DNA of 64,000 nt from Methylobacterium sp. PvR107 (GCF_017833295.1 NZ_JAFIBW010000001.1:1116001-1180000); one strand, 5' to 3'. Shown: positions 27,891-38,191, counted from the first letter of the stretch. The notes: generated from the letters alone by a model not told the origin. Numbers and translations: made by a program.

Positions 27891-28169
27891 TGCGTCCTCG
27901 TGAACCTCAGGCCTTCCGGATCGGCGACGAAGCGGGCAGAACCGTGACCGGTACACCACACCGCGGCGAAACCCGAGCGCGGATCGAGCGTTGGCGGATT
28001 TCTCCCGCTAAGCCCAGATGGCAAGCGGCGTCGGTCCCGCCAAGATGTGGGGATTGGCGATGGATGAGGCACCTCGCGAAACGTCCGCTGCGCTGCTTGG
28101 GCTCAGGAGAGCCCCTCAGGCGCGGGAGTTTCGTGAGAGGCTCCGAGGACCGACGGGACCAAACGCATT

Positions 28170-29126
28170 ATGATCGACCACGCCCTGTTCGACCCGGCGA
28201 CGATCGATCCCGAGACGATCCGGATCAATGCCGAGATCGTCGCGGCGCATGCCGCCTTGCCGGATCCCTGGTCGCTGCCGATCGCCGAGGTGCGGGAGCG
28301 CCGCCGCGCCGGCACCAAGGCGGCGCCGGCAATGCCGCACAGCGCCCGCGCGGAATGGCTGACCATCGACGGTCCGGGGGGGCCGCTCCGGCTCCGCGTG
28401 ATCCATCCCAAGCCGGGCGCGAAGCTGCGCGGCGCCTATCTGCACATTCATCGCGGCGGCTGGGTCTGGGGCTCGGCCGACGAGCAGGATCCGTGGCTCG
28501 AGCGGATCGCCGATACCTGCGGCTTCGTCGCCCTGTCGGTGGATTACCGCCTCGCGCCGGAGCATCCCTACCCGGCGGCCCTGCTCGACTGCGAGGCCGC
28601 GGCCCTCTGGCTCGCTGGGCCCGGCAAGGCCGAGTTCGGCATCCACGCCCTGACGATCGGCGGCGAGTCGGTCGGCGCCCATCTCGCCGTGATGGTGCTG
28701 CTGCGGCTGCGCGACAAGCACAACCTGCCACGGGCGTTCCGCGGCGCCAACCTCAACGCGGGCTTCTTCGACCTGGGCCTGACCCCTTCGGTGCGGAACT
28801 GGGGCGAGGAGCGTCTGGTCGTGAACACCCGCGACCTGACCAAGTTCGCCGACGACTACGTCCTTGAGGGGATCGACCGGCGCCGCCCGGACGTGTCGCC
28901 GATCTACGCCGATCTGAAGGGCCTGCCGCCCGCTCTGTTCACCATCGGCACCGCCGATCCACTCCTCGATGACACGCTGTACATGTCGGCGCGCTGGGCC
29001 GCGGCGGGGAATGGCGGCCATACGGCGATCTATCCCGGCGGCTGCCACGTCTTCGCGCGCTATCCGAGCCCGATGAGCGAACGGGCGCTGGAACTGATCG
29101 ACCGCTTCCTGATGGCGCTCGCCTGA
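28170..29126 (+). CDS. Alpha/beta hydrolase, hormone-sensitive-lipase-like
   Basis: A 318-residue esterase-type hydrolase. The oxyanion-hole region reads HIHRGGWVWGSADEQD (a variant of HGGG/HGGGW). The nucleophile elbow is GGESVGAHLAV. An Asp in GTADPLLDD and a His in PGGCHVFARYP complete the expected catalytic triad. It has an N-terminal cap of about 60 residues. The substrate is unknown. The final bases CTGA overlap the probable start of the helicase gene downstream. Confidence 0.85.
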   Translation: MIDHALFDPATIDPETIRINAEIVAAHAALPDPWSLPIAEVRERRRAGTKAAPAMPHSARAEWLTIDGPGGPLRLRVIHPKPGAKLRGAYLHIHRGGWVWGSADEQDPWLERIADTCGFVALSVDYRLAPEHPYPAALLDCEAAALWLAGPGKAEFGIHALTIGGESVGAHLAVMVLLRLRDKHNLPRAFRGANLNAGFFDLGLTPSVRNWGEERLVVNTRDLTKFADDYVLEGIDRRRPDVSPIYADLKGLPPALFTIGTADPLLDDTLYMSARWAAAGNGGHTAIYPGGCHVFARYPSPMSERALELIDRFLMALA

Positions 29127-29212
29127 GCGATCCGTCCGAGATCCTGCCGGAGACGTTCCGGGCCTGGTTCGCGGCGCGCGGCTGGGCGCCCCGGCAGCAC
29201 CAGCTCGACCTG

Positions 29213-31825
29213 TTGCGGATCGCCGGGGACCGCCGTTCGGCCCTGCTGGTAGCGCCGACGGGCGCCGGCAAGACGCTCGCCGGGTTCCTGCCGAGCCTCG
29301 TCGCCCTCGCGGAGCGCGGGCCGCAGAAGCTGAAGCCCACGGGGCTCCACACGCTCTACGTCTCGCCGCTGAAGGCGCTGGCGGTCGACATCGCCCGCAA
29401 CCTCGACGCGCCCATCGCCGAGATGGCGCTGCCCGTGCGGGTGGAGACGCGCACCGGCGACACGCCCGCGCACAAGCGCACCCGCCAGATCAGCCGGCCG
29501 CCCGACATCCTGTTGACCACGCCCGAGCAGCTGGCGCTGCTGATCGCTCATCGCGAGGCGGCGGCGCTCTTTTCGGGATTGCGCTGCGTCATCCTCGACG
29601 AGCTGCACGCGCTGGTGACCTCGAAGCGCGGCGACCTGCTGTCCTTGGCGCTGGCGCGGCTGCACCGGCTGAGCCCCGGGCTCGCGGCGATCGGGCTGTC
29701 GGCGACGGTGCGCGAGCCGGACGAATTGCGGAAGTATCTGGTGCCGCAAGGCCCGCTTCCCCCTCCCCCCTTTGCGGGGGTGAGTGGCCCGCGAAGCGGG
29801 TCGGGAGAGGGGAGCGGCGGTGCAGATCGCGGCAGTGAACTTCATGAAGGCCGCGCCCCTTCCGAAACCCGCGCTCCCCGCTTGCGGGACTTCGTCCCGG
29901 CCCGACCCGGCCTAACGACCGGGCCGCCCTCTTCCGCCGAGGAGGGAGAGCGTGCGGTGCCCTCCATGGCCGACCTCGTCACCGTGGCCGGCGGCGCGAA
30001 GGCGGACCTGCGCATGCTCGACCTCGGCCGGGCTCTGCCAATCTCCGGCCACACCGCCTGGCATTCGATGCCGGCGATCTACGAGCTCATCAAGGAGCAT
30101 CGGACCACGCTGGTCTTCGTCAACACGCGCCTCCAGGCCGAGTACACCTTCCAGGAATTGTGGCGGCTCAACGAGGACGCGCTGCCGATCGCGATCCACC
30201 ATGGCTCCCTCGACGCCCAGCAGCGGCGCAGGGTCGAGGCCGCCATGGCGGCGGGCCAGCTGCGCGCGATCGTCTGCACCGCGACCCTCGACCTCGGCAT
30301 CGATTGGGGCGACGTCGACCTCGTGGTCAATGTCGGCGCGCCGAAGGGCGCGAGCCGGATCATGCAGCGGATCGGCCGGGCCAACCACCGGATGGACGAG
30401 CCCTCGAAGGCCTATCTCGTCCCCGGCAACCGCTTCGAGATGCTGGAGTGCCAGGCGGCGCTCGACGCCGTCGAGGAGGCCGCGCAGGACACGCCCGACG
30501 CCCGGCTGGGCGCCCTCGACGTGCTCGCGCAGCACGTGCTCGGCATGGCCTGCGCCGACGCCTTTGATCCCCTCGACCTCTACGACGAGATCGTCTCGGC
30601 GGCGCCCTATGCCGGCCTGACCTGGGAGTCGTTCGAGCAGGTGGTTGATTACGTTGCCACCGGCGGCTACGCGCTGCGCGCCTACGAGCGCTTCGCCAAG
30701 ATCCTGCGCGGACCGGATGGGCTCTGGCGCGTGCGCGACGCCCGCACCGCCCAGGCCTACCGGATGAATGTCGGCACCATCGTGGAGGCGGCCCGGGTGC
30801 GGGTGCGCCTCGGCCGGACTGTGCGCGGCAAGCCCGGCACGGTCCTGCCGAAGACCGGCCGGGTGCTCGGCGAGATCGAGGACGAGTTCGCCGAGACGCT
30901 CACCGTCGGCGACACCTTCCTGTTCGCCGGCGAGACCCTGCGGTTCGAGGGACTGGCCGAGGACGAGTGCCTCGTGACCCGCGCACCGCCCGGGACCGAC
31001 CCGGCGATCCCGTCCTACGCGGGCGCGAAGTTCCCGCTCTCGACCTTCCTGGCCGAGCGGGTCCGGGCGCTGATCGCCGACCCGTTCGCGTGGGAGCGCC
31101 TGCCGCAGCAGATCGGCGAATACCTGCTGCAGCAGCGCCGCCGCTCGGTCCTGCCGGGCGAGCGCGACCTGCTGGTCGAGACGTTCCCGCGCGGCAAGCG
31201 CTACTACCTGACGGCCTTCCCGTTCGAGGGGCGCCTGGCCCACCAGACGCTCGGCATGCTGCTGACCCGCCGGCTCGAGCGTGACGGCCTGCGGCCGCTG
31301 GGCTTCGCGGCCAACGATTACGGCATCGCGATCTGGACGACCCGCGACGTGTCCGAGCGCGCGACCCTCGATCCGGACTTCATCGGCGACCTGTTCGCGG
31401 TCGACATGCTGGGCGACGACCTGGAGGCGTGGCTCGACGAATCGGCGATGATGAAGCGCACGTTTCGCCAGTGCGCGGTGATCGCCGGTCTGATCGAGCG
31501 CCATCACCCGGGTCTAAAAAAATCGGGCCGTCAGGTCACGATCTCGACCGACCTGATCTACGACGTGCTGCGCAAGCACCAGCCCGACCACCTGCTGCTC
31601 CGCGCGGCGCGGCAGGATGCGGCAACCGGACTCCTCGACGTGAGGCGCCTCGGCATGATGCTAGAGCGCATCCAGGGGCGAATCATCCACAGGTCTCTCG
31701 ACCGGGTCTCGCCGCTCTCCGTATCCGTGATGCTCGAGATCGGGCGCGAGCGGGTCTACGGCGAGGGCGCCGACGAGATCCTGGCCGAGGCCGAGGCGGA
31801 GCTTCTTCAAGAGGCTCTGTCCTGA
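29213..31825 (+). CDS. Ligase-associated Lhr-like DNA helicase, with in-frame repeat insertion
   Basis: A superfamily 2 helicase related to Lhr, of the group associated with DNA repair ligases and PdeM nucleases. Walker A APTGAGKT, DELHAL (DExH box), the motif III-like LSATV, IHHGSLDAQQRR and RIGRANHRMDEPSKA are all visible, followed by the Lhr winged-helix and beta-rich C-terminal parts. The marked start is TTG at 29213 (870 residues). However, family-like sequence (PETFRAWFAARGWAPRQHQLDLL, including the Q-motif region) lies in frame upstream, so translation probably begins at CTG 29123 in a CTGA overlap with the hydrolase stop. A roughly 200-base repeat at 29752-29955 adds about 68 low-complexity residues between the helicase motifs, in frame. 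Confidence 0.88.
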   Translation: MRIAGDRRSALLVAPTGAGKTLAGFLPSLVALAERGPQKLKPTGLHTLYVSPLKALAVDIARNLDAPIAEMALPVRVETRTGDTPAHKRTRQISRPPDILLTTPEQLALLIAHREAAALFSGLRCVILDELHALVTSKRGDLLSLALARLHRLSPGLAAIGLSATVREPDELRKYLVPQGPLPPPPFAGVSGPRSGSGEGSGGADRGSELHEGRAPSETRAPRLRDFVPARPGLTTGPPSSAEEGERAVPSMADLVTVAGGAKADLRMLDLGRALPISGHTAWHSMPAIYELIKEHRTTLVFVNTRLQAEYTFQELWRLNEDALPIAIHHGSLDAQQRRRVEAAMAAGQLRAIVCTATLDLGIDWGDVDLVVNVGAPKGASRIMQRIGRANHRMDEPSKAYLVPGNRFEMLECQAALDAVEEAAQDTPDARLGALDVLAQHVLGMACADAFDPLDLYDEIVSAAPYAGLTWESFEQVVDYVATGGYALRAYERFAKILRGPDGLWRVRDARTAQAYRMNVGTIVEAARVRVRLGRTVRGKPGTVLPKTGRVLGEIEDEFAETLTVGDTFLFAGETLRFEGLAEDECLVTRAPPGTDPAIPSYAGAKFPLSTFLAERVRALIADPFAWERLPQQIGEYLLQQRRRSVLPGERDLLVETFPRGKRYYLTAFPFEGRLAHQTLGMLLTRRLERDGLRPLGFAANDYGIAIWTTRDVSERATLDPDFIGDLFAVDMLGDDLEAWLDESAMMKRTFRQCAVIAGLIERHHPGLKKSGRQVTISTDLIYDVLRKHQPDHLLLRAARQDAATGLLDVRRLGMMLERIQGRIIHRSLDRVSPLSVSVMLEIGRERVYGEGADEILAEAEAELLQEALS
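29752..29955 (+). repeat. Repeat element inserted in frame inside the helicase gene (family C)
   Basis: The stretch begins CCCGCTTCCCCCTCCCCCCT, passes through a small hairpin GGCCCGCGAAGCGGGTC, and ends CTCTTCCGCCGAGGAGGGAG. It looks like an intergenic palindromic repeat, yet it lies inside an intact reading frame between residues that are normally near-contiguous (LVPQ and ADLVTVAGG). Its encoded peptide is Pro/Gly/Arg/Ser-rich and has no family counterpart that I know of. Confidence 0.65.
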
Positions 31826-31866
31826 CCATCGATCCGCCCTCCCCCGACGATTCCGAGGATGCGATC

Positions 31867-32580
31867 TTGGCGGCCGGCCTGAGACTCGAGAAGACTTCCA
31901 AGCACCCGACCCTGATGCTCGCGGGCGAGACCCTGATGCTCGACCTGTGCGGCGGCCTGTGGCTGCCGGAGCACCGGACGCTGATCGTCTCCGACCTCCA
32001 CCTGGAGAAGGGCTCGTCCTACGCGGCCCGCTCGGGTCAGTTCCTGCCGCCCTACGATACCCGCGAGACCCTGGCCTGCCTGCACGAGGCCGTGGTGCGC
32101 CACGATCCCGCCCGCGTGGTCGCGCTCGGCGATTCCTTCCACGATGTCCGCGGGCCCGAGCGGATGGAGCCGGGTGACCGCGCCCTGGTGGCGGCGCTGC
32201 AGGAGGGCCGGGACTGGGTCTGGATCGCCGGAAACCACGATGCGGCGGTCAGCGAGGGCGTCGGCGGCCGCTACGCCGAGTCGCTGACCATCGGTGGCCT
32301 CGTCCTGCGCCACGAGCCGAGCCCGGAGCCCGTGGCCGGCGAGATCGCCGGCCATCTTCATCCCTGCGGCAAGGTCGCCATGCGGGGCCGCGCAGTCCGC
32401 CGCCGCTGCTTCGCCACCGACGGGTCGCGCCTCGTGATGCCGGCCTTCGGGGCTTATGCGGGCGGCCTGAACGTCCGCGACAAGGCGATCGAGAGCTTGT
32501 TTCCGAACGGGTTCACCGCGCACCTTCTCGGAGACGGGCGGGTCTTCGCAATCGGTCGGGCGCAACTCGCCCGGGACTGA
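31867..32580 (+). CDS. pdeM: Ligase-associated metallophosphoesterase PdeM-type
   Basis: A calcineurin-like metallophosphoesterase of 237 residues from the marked TTG start. Metal-binding motifs appear in order: DLHLEKG, GDSFHD, GNHD and GHLHPCG. Enzymes of this group are DNA endonucleases or phosphodiesterases encoded next to the Lhr-like helicase and act in a ligase-associated repair pathway. Other candidate starts are CTG 31822, overlapping the helicase stop as CTGA, and ATG 31915, which begins just before the conserved beta-strand. The ligase and the exonuclease of the usual four-gene set are not in this window. Confidence 0.88.
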   Translation: MAAGLRLEKTSKHPTLMLAGETLMLDLCGGLWLPEHRTLIVSDLHLEKGSSYAARSGQFLPPYDTRETLACLHEAVVRHDPARVVALGDSFHDVRGPERMEPGDRALVAALQEGRDWVWIAGNHDAAVSEGVGGRYAESLTIGGLVLRHEPSPEPVAGEIAGHLHPCGKVAMRGRAVRRRCFATDGSRLVMPAFGAYAGGLNVRDKAIESLFPNGFTAHLLGDGRVFAIGRAQLARD

Positions 32581-32763
32581 GCACTTTCTCAGGCGGACGT
32601 CCTGAGCACGGTCGCGCGCTTCGACAGGTCGGCCGATTGGCCGGTGAGGAGCCCGGCAATCCGGGCGCGGATCTGGCGGACGATCGATCGGGGAAGGTGT
32701 CGATGGCGGTCAACCGAGGTTGGTCCGCAGGACATCGCCCTGGATGCGGTTTCCGGCGGGATG

Positions 32764-33750
32764 TCAGAACCAGCCCCGGAGTCGGAAATAGACGATCGGG
32801 GCAATGGCGCTGAAGAGGATCAACCCGAGCGCGTAAGGGTAGCCGTAGGCCCAGTCGAGTTCCGGCATGTGCTTGAAGTTCATGCCGTACATCGAGGCGA
32901 TCAGCGTCGGCGGGACGCCGACCACCGAGACCACGGTCAGCACCCGGAAGACGTTGTTCTGCTCGATGTTGATCAGGCCGAGCGCCGCGTCGAGGAGGAA
33001 TTGCACGTTCTCGGCGAGCCGGGTCTCGAACTCGTCGAGCGATTCGATGTCGCGCCGGATCGTATCGAAGCGTCCATCCTCGGGCAGGCCGAGCCCGTCG
33101 CAGGCGGCCGACACGAACGGCACGATCCGCTCCAAGCCGAGCAGGCTCGCGCGGATCTTGCCCAGCACCTTCCCGCGATTGCTGATGCCGCGCAGGATCC
33201 GGCGCAGCGCGAGGTCGCGGCGGCGGGGCGGCGGGCTCTCCAGCCGGCGGCGGTCGGCGCCGCGGACGTCGAAGTCGAAGATGCGGGTCGAGAGCGAGTC
33301 GAGTTCCGATGCCATGTCTTCGAGCGCGTCCGCGAGGCTGTCGACCAGTTCCTCCAAGACGACGAGGAAGACCTCGCTCGGGGTCGTGCTGCCGTCGCCG
33401 TCCACGATGCGCTTCGCCGAGGAATCGAACGCCCGCAGGTCGTGGAAGCGGATCGTGACGAGGTGATCCTTGGTCAGCAGGAAGCCCAGCGGCTTCAGCT
33501 GCGACGCGCTCTGCTCGAAGGTGATCATCGGCGTCGACAGCGAGAGCCCCCCCTTGACCCGGCGCAGGCGGCTCGACGTCTCGACTTCCGAGAGCGCCGC
33601 CCGGGACGGCACGCGCAGGCCGGTCGCGGCTTCGACCGCCGCGGCTTCCTCGGGGCTCGGATCGTTCAGGTCCAGCCACACCGTGTCGCGCGGGATCGGG
33701 CTGCCGGGTTGCAGCGCCACCGGGCCTTCGGAACCATGCAGGCTCAGCAT
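32764..33750 (-). CDS. corA: CorA-family magnesium/divalent cation channel
   Basis: A 328-residue CorA-type channel. A cytoplasmic alpha/beta domain and a long helical stalk occupy about 1-265. TM1 ends in the signature SMYGMNF. A short loop MPELDWAYGYP follows, and TM2 is ALGLILFSAIAPIVYFRLRGWF at the C-terminus. It likely moves Mg2+ (or Co2+/Ni2+) passively in a pentamer. It starts with ATG at 33750 and is divergent from groES. Confidence 0.92.
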   Translation of the reverse strand: MLSLHGSEGPVALQPGSPIPRDTVWLDLNDPSPEEAAAVEAATGLRVPSRAALSEVETSSRLRRVKGGLSLSTPMITFEQSASQLKPLGFLLTKDHLVTIRFHDLRAFDSSAKRIVDGDGSTTPSEVFLVVLEELVDSLADALEDMASELDSLSTRIFDFDVRGADRRRLESPPPRRRDLALRRILRGISNRGKVLGKIRASLLGLERIVPFVSAACDGLGLPEDGRFDTIRRDIESLDEFETRLAENVQFLLDAALGLINIEQNNVFRVLTVVSVVGVPPTLIASMYGMNFKHMPELDWAYGYPYALGLILFSAIAPIVYFRLRGWF

Positions 33751-33825
33751 GAGAGCGCGTTATCCATGTTGGTGAAAGACAGCCGCCGGCGCGTCATCGC
33801 CCCGTCGCGCGGGGGTGCGACAGTC

Positions 33826-33854
33826 TTGACTCGAAACCGCAGCGGGCCTATCTC
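33826..33854 (+). promoter_or_regulatory. groESL promoter
   Basis: TTGACT at 33826-33831 and TATCTC at 33849-33854 are separated by 17 bases, and CTTGAC plus CCTATCT also fits the heat-shock sigma-32 pattern of alphaproteobacteria. The CIRCE operator begins 11 bases after the -10 element, covering the expected transcription start. Confidence 0.7.
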
Positions 33855-33864
33855 GCCGCCGTCT

Positions 33865-33891
33865 TTGGCACTCGCCGAGACAGAGTGCTAA
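33865..33891 (+). promoter_or_regulatory. CIRCE operator (HrcA binding site)
   Basis: TTGGCACTC, a 9-base spacer, then GAGTGCTAA: one mismatch to the consensus TTAGCACTC-N9-GAGTGCTAA. HrcA repression of groESL through this site is well established in many bacteria. hrcA itself is not in the window. Confidence 0.92.
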
Positions 33892-33962
33892 CAGTCGAGT
33901 TCGCGAGCGGTCCCGCCGGCCGCATCAACGCCAACTCCAGACCTGAAGCAAGAGGGCAGCTC

Positions 33963-34253
33963 ATGAAGTTCCGTCCGCTGCACGACCGAGTGGTCGTCCG
34001 TCGCATCGAAGGCGAAGAGAAGACCAAGGGCGGCATCATCATCCCGGACACCGCCAAGGAGAAGCCGCAGGAGGGCGAAGTCGTCGCCGTCGGTCCCGGC
34101 GCCCGCGACGAGTCCGGCCGCGTCAACGCGCTCGACGTCAAGGCCGGCGACCGCGTCCTGTTCGGCAAGTGGTCCGGCACCGAGGTCAAGATCGACGGTC
34201 AGGACCTGCTGATCATGAAGGAATCCGACATCATGGGCGTCGTCGCCGCCTGA
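33963..34253 (+). CDS. groES: Co-chaperonin GroES
   Basis: A 96-residue co-chaperonin that caps the GroEL ring. It starts [19 protein letters not shown] and has the mobile-loop region [17 protein letters not shown], then [13 protein letters not shown] and the C-terminal [12 protein letters not shown]. The ATG at 33963 is preceded by AGAGGG. groEL begins 72 bases downstream. Expression is controlled by the promoter and CIRCE element upstream. Confidence 0.98.
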   Translation: MKFRPLHDRVVVRRIEGEEKTKGGIIIPDTAKEKPQEGEVVAVGPGARDESGRVNALDVKAGDRVLFGKWSGTEVKIDGQDLLIMKESDIMGVVAA

Positions 34254-34289
34254 TCGTATCATCCGTCCCCGCCCTTTGAGGCCGCCTGA

Positions 34290-35969
<1,680 letters not shown>

Positions 35970-35997
35970 GTCCGAGCCACCTGCGAGACGAAGGAGA

Positions 35998-36024
35998 GGG
36001 GTCGCCGAGAGGCGGCCCCTTTTC
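35998..36024 (+). terminator. Rho-independent terminator after groEL
   Basis: GGGGTCGCC, loop GAGA, GGCGGCCCC (one wobble pair) and then TTTTCC. Confidence 0.85.
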
Positions 36025-36049
36025 CGTTGAGATCGGTCGCCGCCGGCCG

Positions 36050-36313
36050 TGAGAAGGGGCCTGGCGTGCTCACGAGCTTCGCGCGTGGCGAGGCCCGGGG
36101 CCTTGCCAGGCGGGTCTCAAGCAGCGGTTCGTCGCCGATCTTTCGAGCGCCAGCAGCATCGCGGTGGTGTTCGAGGGTCGGCAGATCGCCGCCTCCCGCG
36201 CGATCGAGAAGAGCCCGGAGGGCAGGGCCAGCTGGCGCGTGTACGGGTGCACCCGGACCGACCGCCTGACGGCGTCTTGCGGCACGGTCTCTGAGCTGGC
36301 GGTCGCGGTGTGA
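36050..36313 (+). pseudogene. Possible gene remnant of unknown origin
   Basis: The frame ending with TGA at 36311-36313 encodes a well-balanced C-terminal stretch including KQRFVADLSSASSIAVVFEG, then RQIAASRAIEKSPEGRASWR and RVYGCTRTDRLTASCG. This composition is unlike the arginine-rich shadow frames around it. There is no ATG; only GTG codons in the middle (about 36160) could start it, and the region in front reads as non-coding. It may be the tail of a decayed gene or a very small unrecognised protein. Confidence 0.3.
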
Positions 36314-36406
36314 AGCTGGCGACGGGCATGGTGCTGAGGATCCGTTTCATCCCCTGCCCGGGGAAGCCTGACGCTTGGTGTGGACGCGGCGGCGCCGCGT
36401 CCCCCC

Positions 36407-36545
36407 GTCATCCCGGGGCCGCGCAGCGGAACCCGGGATCCGGAGCCGAGGGCGGCGCGCTATCCTGGCGCGGCGGCGGCGCTCGGCGGCCCGCCTCCGG
36501 CGTGTCCCCGCGGGTCCGGGCCCGCCTGCGGCGCCCCGGGACGAC
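36407..36545. repeat. Dispersed repeat, family A copy 4
   Basis: Left arm GTCATCCCGGGGCCGCGCAG leading to ACCCGGGATCCGGA; right arm GGTCCGGGCCCGCCTGCGGC leading to GCCCCGGGACGAC. Imperfect inverted repeat with a roughly 65-base centre. Confidence 0.7.
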
Positions 36546-37222
36546 GATGCGGGGCGTGATCCACACCGGCTGCACGGCGACGGGGACGACCATTCTTGAC
36601 AATATTCCTATTCTGTGCTTCCTAGCCGCACCTGCCCACGGCGGTTCGGGAGCGATCCCGGGGCGTCCTTCATGGGACCCGTGCGGTGGCTGACCGGGCG
36701 GGTCCGGGGGTGGGGCGGCGCCCGCGTCGGTGGCTTTCAGCCGCCATCGCCCCGGGCGGCGTGCCCGGTACGGGGCGTGTCTCGGTGGCGGGCGTGAGAC
36801 CGGGCGGCCCTTGGCCCGGCGGGGGCGGAAATGCCCCCGCGCCGACCCGCCTCTGGGCCGACCCTACGCATCCTGCGGATCCGCCCACGACGAGGCGGGC
36901 GAACGGCTGGAAGGCCACGGAGAGTGATAGCGGGTTCCGGAGGCGCGTGCGCCTCGCCTGAGACCGCTTGGCAGGCCGGCGCAGGACCGGGACGTCGCAC
37001 AGACGCCGCGACGAGAAAGACGGCACCGGCCGGGGACCATGCCCGGCCGATGCCGCGGGCGCCGCGGGGATCGGATCCCGCGCGTTGACTGGCCGACACC
37101 TGGGTTCCCGCGGCGTCCCGCGTCCCCTGTGGTCGCTTCTTGGGCCATGCCCCCGGCGCCCAACGGCGCGCGGGGACGATCGCGCATGGCGGGAGGGGCC
37201 TGTCGGTTCCGCCACCCGCGCC

Positions 37223-37360
37223 GTCGTTCCGGGGCGCCGCAGGCGGGCCCGGACCCGGAGGGGCAGGCCGGGGGCGGGCAACCCAGAGAAGCCGGCGGTG
37301 CACGCCCTTGCCGCCTCGGCGGGTCCGGATCCGGGCCCCGCTGCGCGGCCCCGGGAAGAC
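37223..37360. repeat. Dispersed repeat, family A copy 5
   Basis: Left arm GTCGTTCCGGGGCGCCGCAG leading to GGCCCGGACCC; right arm GGGTCCGGATCCGGGCCCCG leading to GCGGCCCCGGGAAGAC. Same plan as copies 3 and 4. Confidence 0.7.
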
Positions 37361-37548
37361 GGGGCGGTACGGGGCGGGCGAGGACGTAGAACGGCGACCG
37401 CATGGCCCGCCCGGTCGCGCGCGGCGAAGCGACCTGGGATGCGGAGCGTCAGGAATGCGGTGCGGACGGTTTGCTTCGATGCGCCTGCAACGACCGACCG
37501 CGCGAGCAGCGGTCGACGCCCCACCCCGGGGCGGCGGGTGCATGACGC

Positions 37549-37580
37549 ACAAAAAACGGGACGGCTCGCGCCGTCCCGTT
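37549..37580 (-). terminator. Rho-independent terminator of fae
   Basis: A perfect 11-base stem, AACGGGACGGC and GCCGTCCCGTT around TCGC. On the minus strand it is followed by TTTTTT (the AAAAAA at 37551-37556, partly in the stem). It lies about 100 bases downstream of the fae stop. Confidence 0.88.
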
Positions 37581-37678
37581 CGAGGACCTACCTATCGGCC
37601 AAGAAAGATCGAAGCCAGTCGCTGAATCAGGCCCCGCGGTGCGGGCGGAGGCGCGCTCTGCCCAGGACCGTCCCCGAT

Positions 37679-38191
37679 CTAAGCGTTGGCGGCGAAGGGG
37701 TGCTGCGCGGAGTTGCGCTGCTCGGTGACCGTCGAAGCCTTCGGCTCGCCGTTGACGGCGCGCTGGATCGACAGCTTGGTCGCCTCGTAGTTGTACTTCT
37801 GGATCTTGGCGTCGTCGGCCGCCTCCCAGTGGATGAACACGCCGACCAGGATGAACAGGTCGTCGGCCTCGTCCGCCGGGATGATGCCCTCGGCCACCGC
37901 GTCCTGCACGGCCTTGGCAACGCCGTGCTGGGCCGGGCCGAACATCTGGACGGCCTGACGGGCGTCGTTGATGGTGACCTTGTTGAACATCAGGGTGTTC
38001 GGCTTGCACGGCAGGTTCGGCGCGATGACCGCGAGCAGGCTGGTGAAGCCGTGCTTGTTGTTCACGAGGCCGTTGCAGAAAGCCGTCTCGGCCGGCGAGC
38101 CGCGCGGTCCGATGATGAGGTCGATGTGGGCGACCTCGTTGCCGTCGCCGACGAGCGCTTCGCCGACCTGAACCTTGGTGATCTTCGCCAT
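37679..38191 (-). CDS. fae: Formaldehyde-activating enzyme
   Basis: A 170-residue cytoplasmic enzyme that condenses formaldehyde with tetrahydromethanopterin to methylene-H4MPT, the entry step of the H4MPT pathway and the main formaldehyde sink in methylobacteria. Diagnostic stretches are [20 protein letters not shown] (with the catalytic-type His22), [39 protein letters not shown] and [20 protein letters not shown]. The ATG at 38191 follows AGGGAGAG. The gene is set apart by 237 bases from the upstream CitG-like gene and has its own terminator, consistent with separate, strong expression. Confidence 0.98.
   Translation of the reverse strand: MAKITKVQVGEALVGDGNEVAHIDLIIGPRGSPAETAFCNGLVNNKHGFTSLLAVIAPNLPCKPNTLMFNKVTINDARQAVQMFGPAQHGVAKAVQDAVAEGIIPADEADDLFILVGVFIHWEAADDAKIQKYNYEATKLSIQRAVNGEPKASTVTEQRNSAQHPFAANA

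Larger units (their letters stand above)
36025..37548. other. Gene-poor, very GC-rich region between groEL and fae
   Basis: About 1.5 kb with no convincing intact gene on either strand. It contains a short coding-like remnant (36050-36313), two long family A repeats (36407-36545 and 37223-37360) and unusually GC-rich filler. Long open frames on both strands here, including a plus-strand frame that runs on through fae, have arginine/proline-rich shadow composition. It marks the left edge of the C1 island. Confidence 0.55.

Noticed and set aside
27890..28867. 325-residue plus-strand frame overlapping the alpha/beta hydrolase gene
   Set aside because: The same strand carries the real hydrolase in another frame; this one is Arg/Pro-rich.
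32589..32804. 71-residue minus-strand frame downstream of corA
   Set aside because: The last 35 residues look coding-like (LPRSIVRQIRARIAGLLTGQ), but the start lies inside corA in another frame and no homologue is recognised; too weak to list as a gene.
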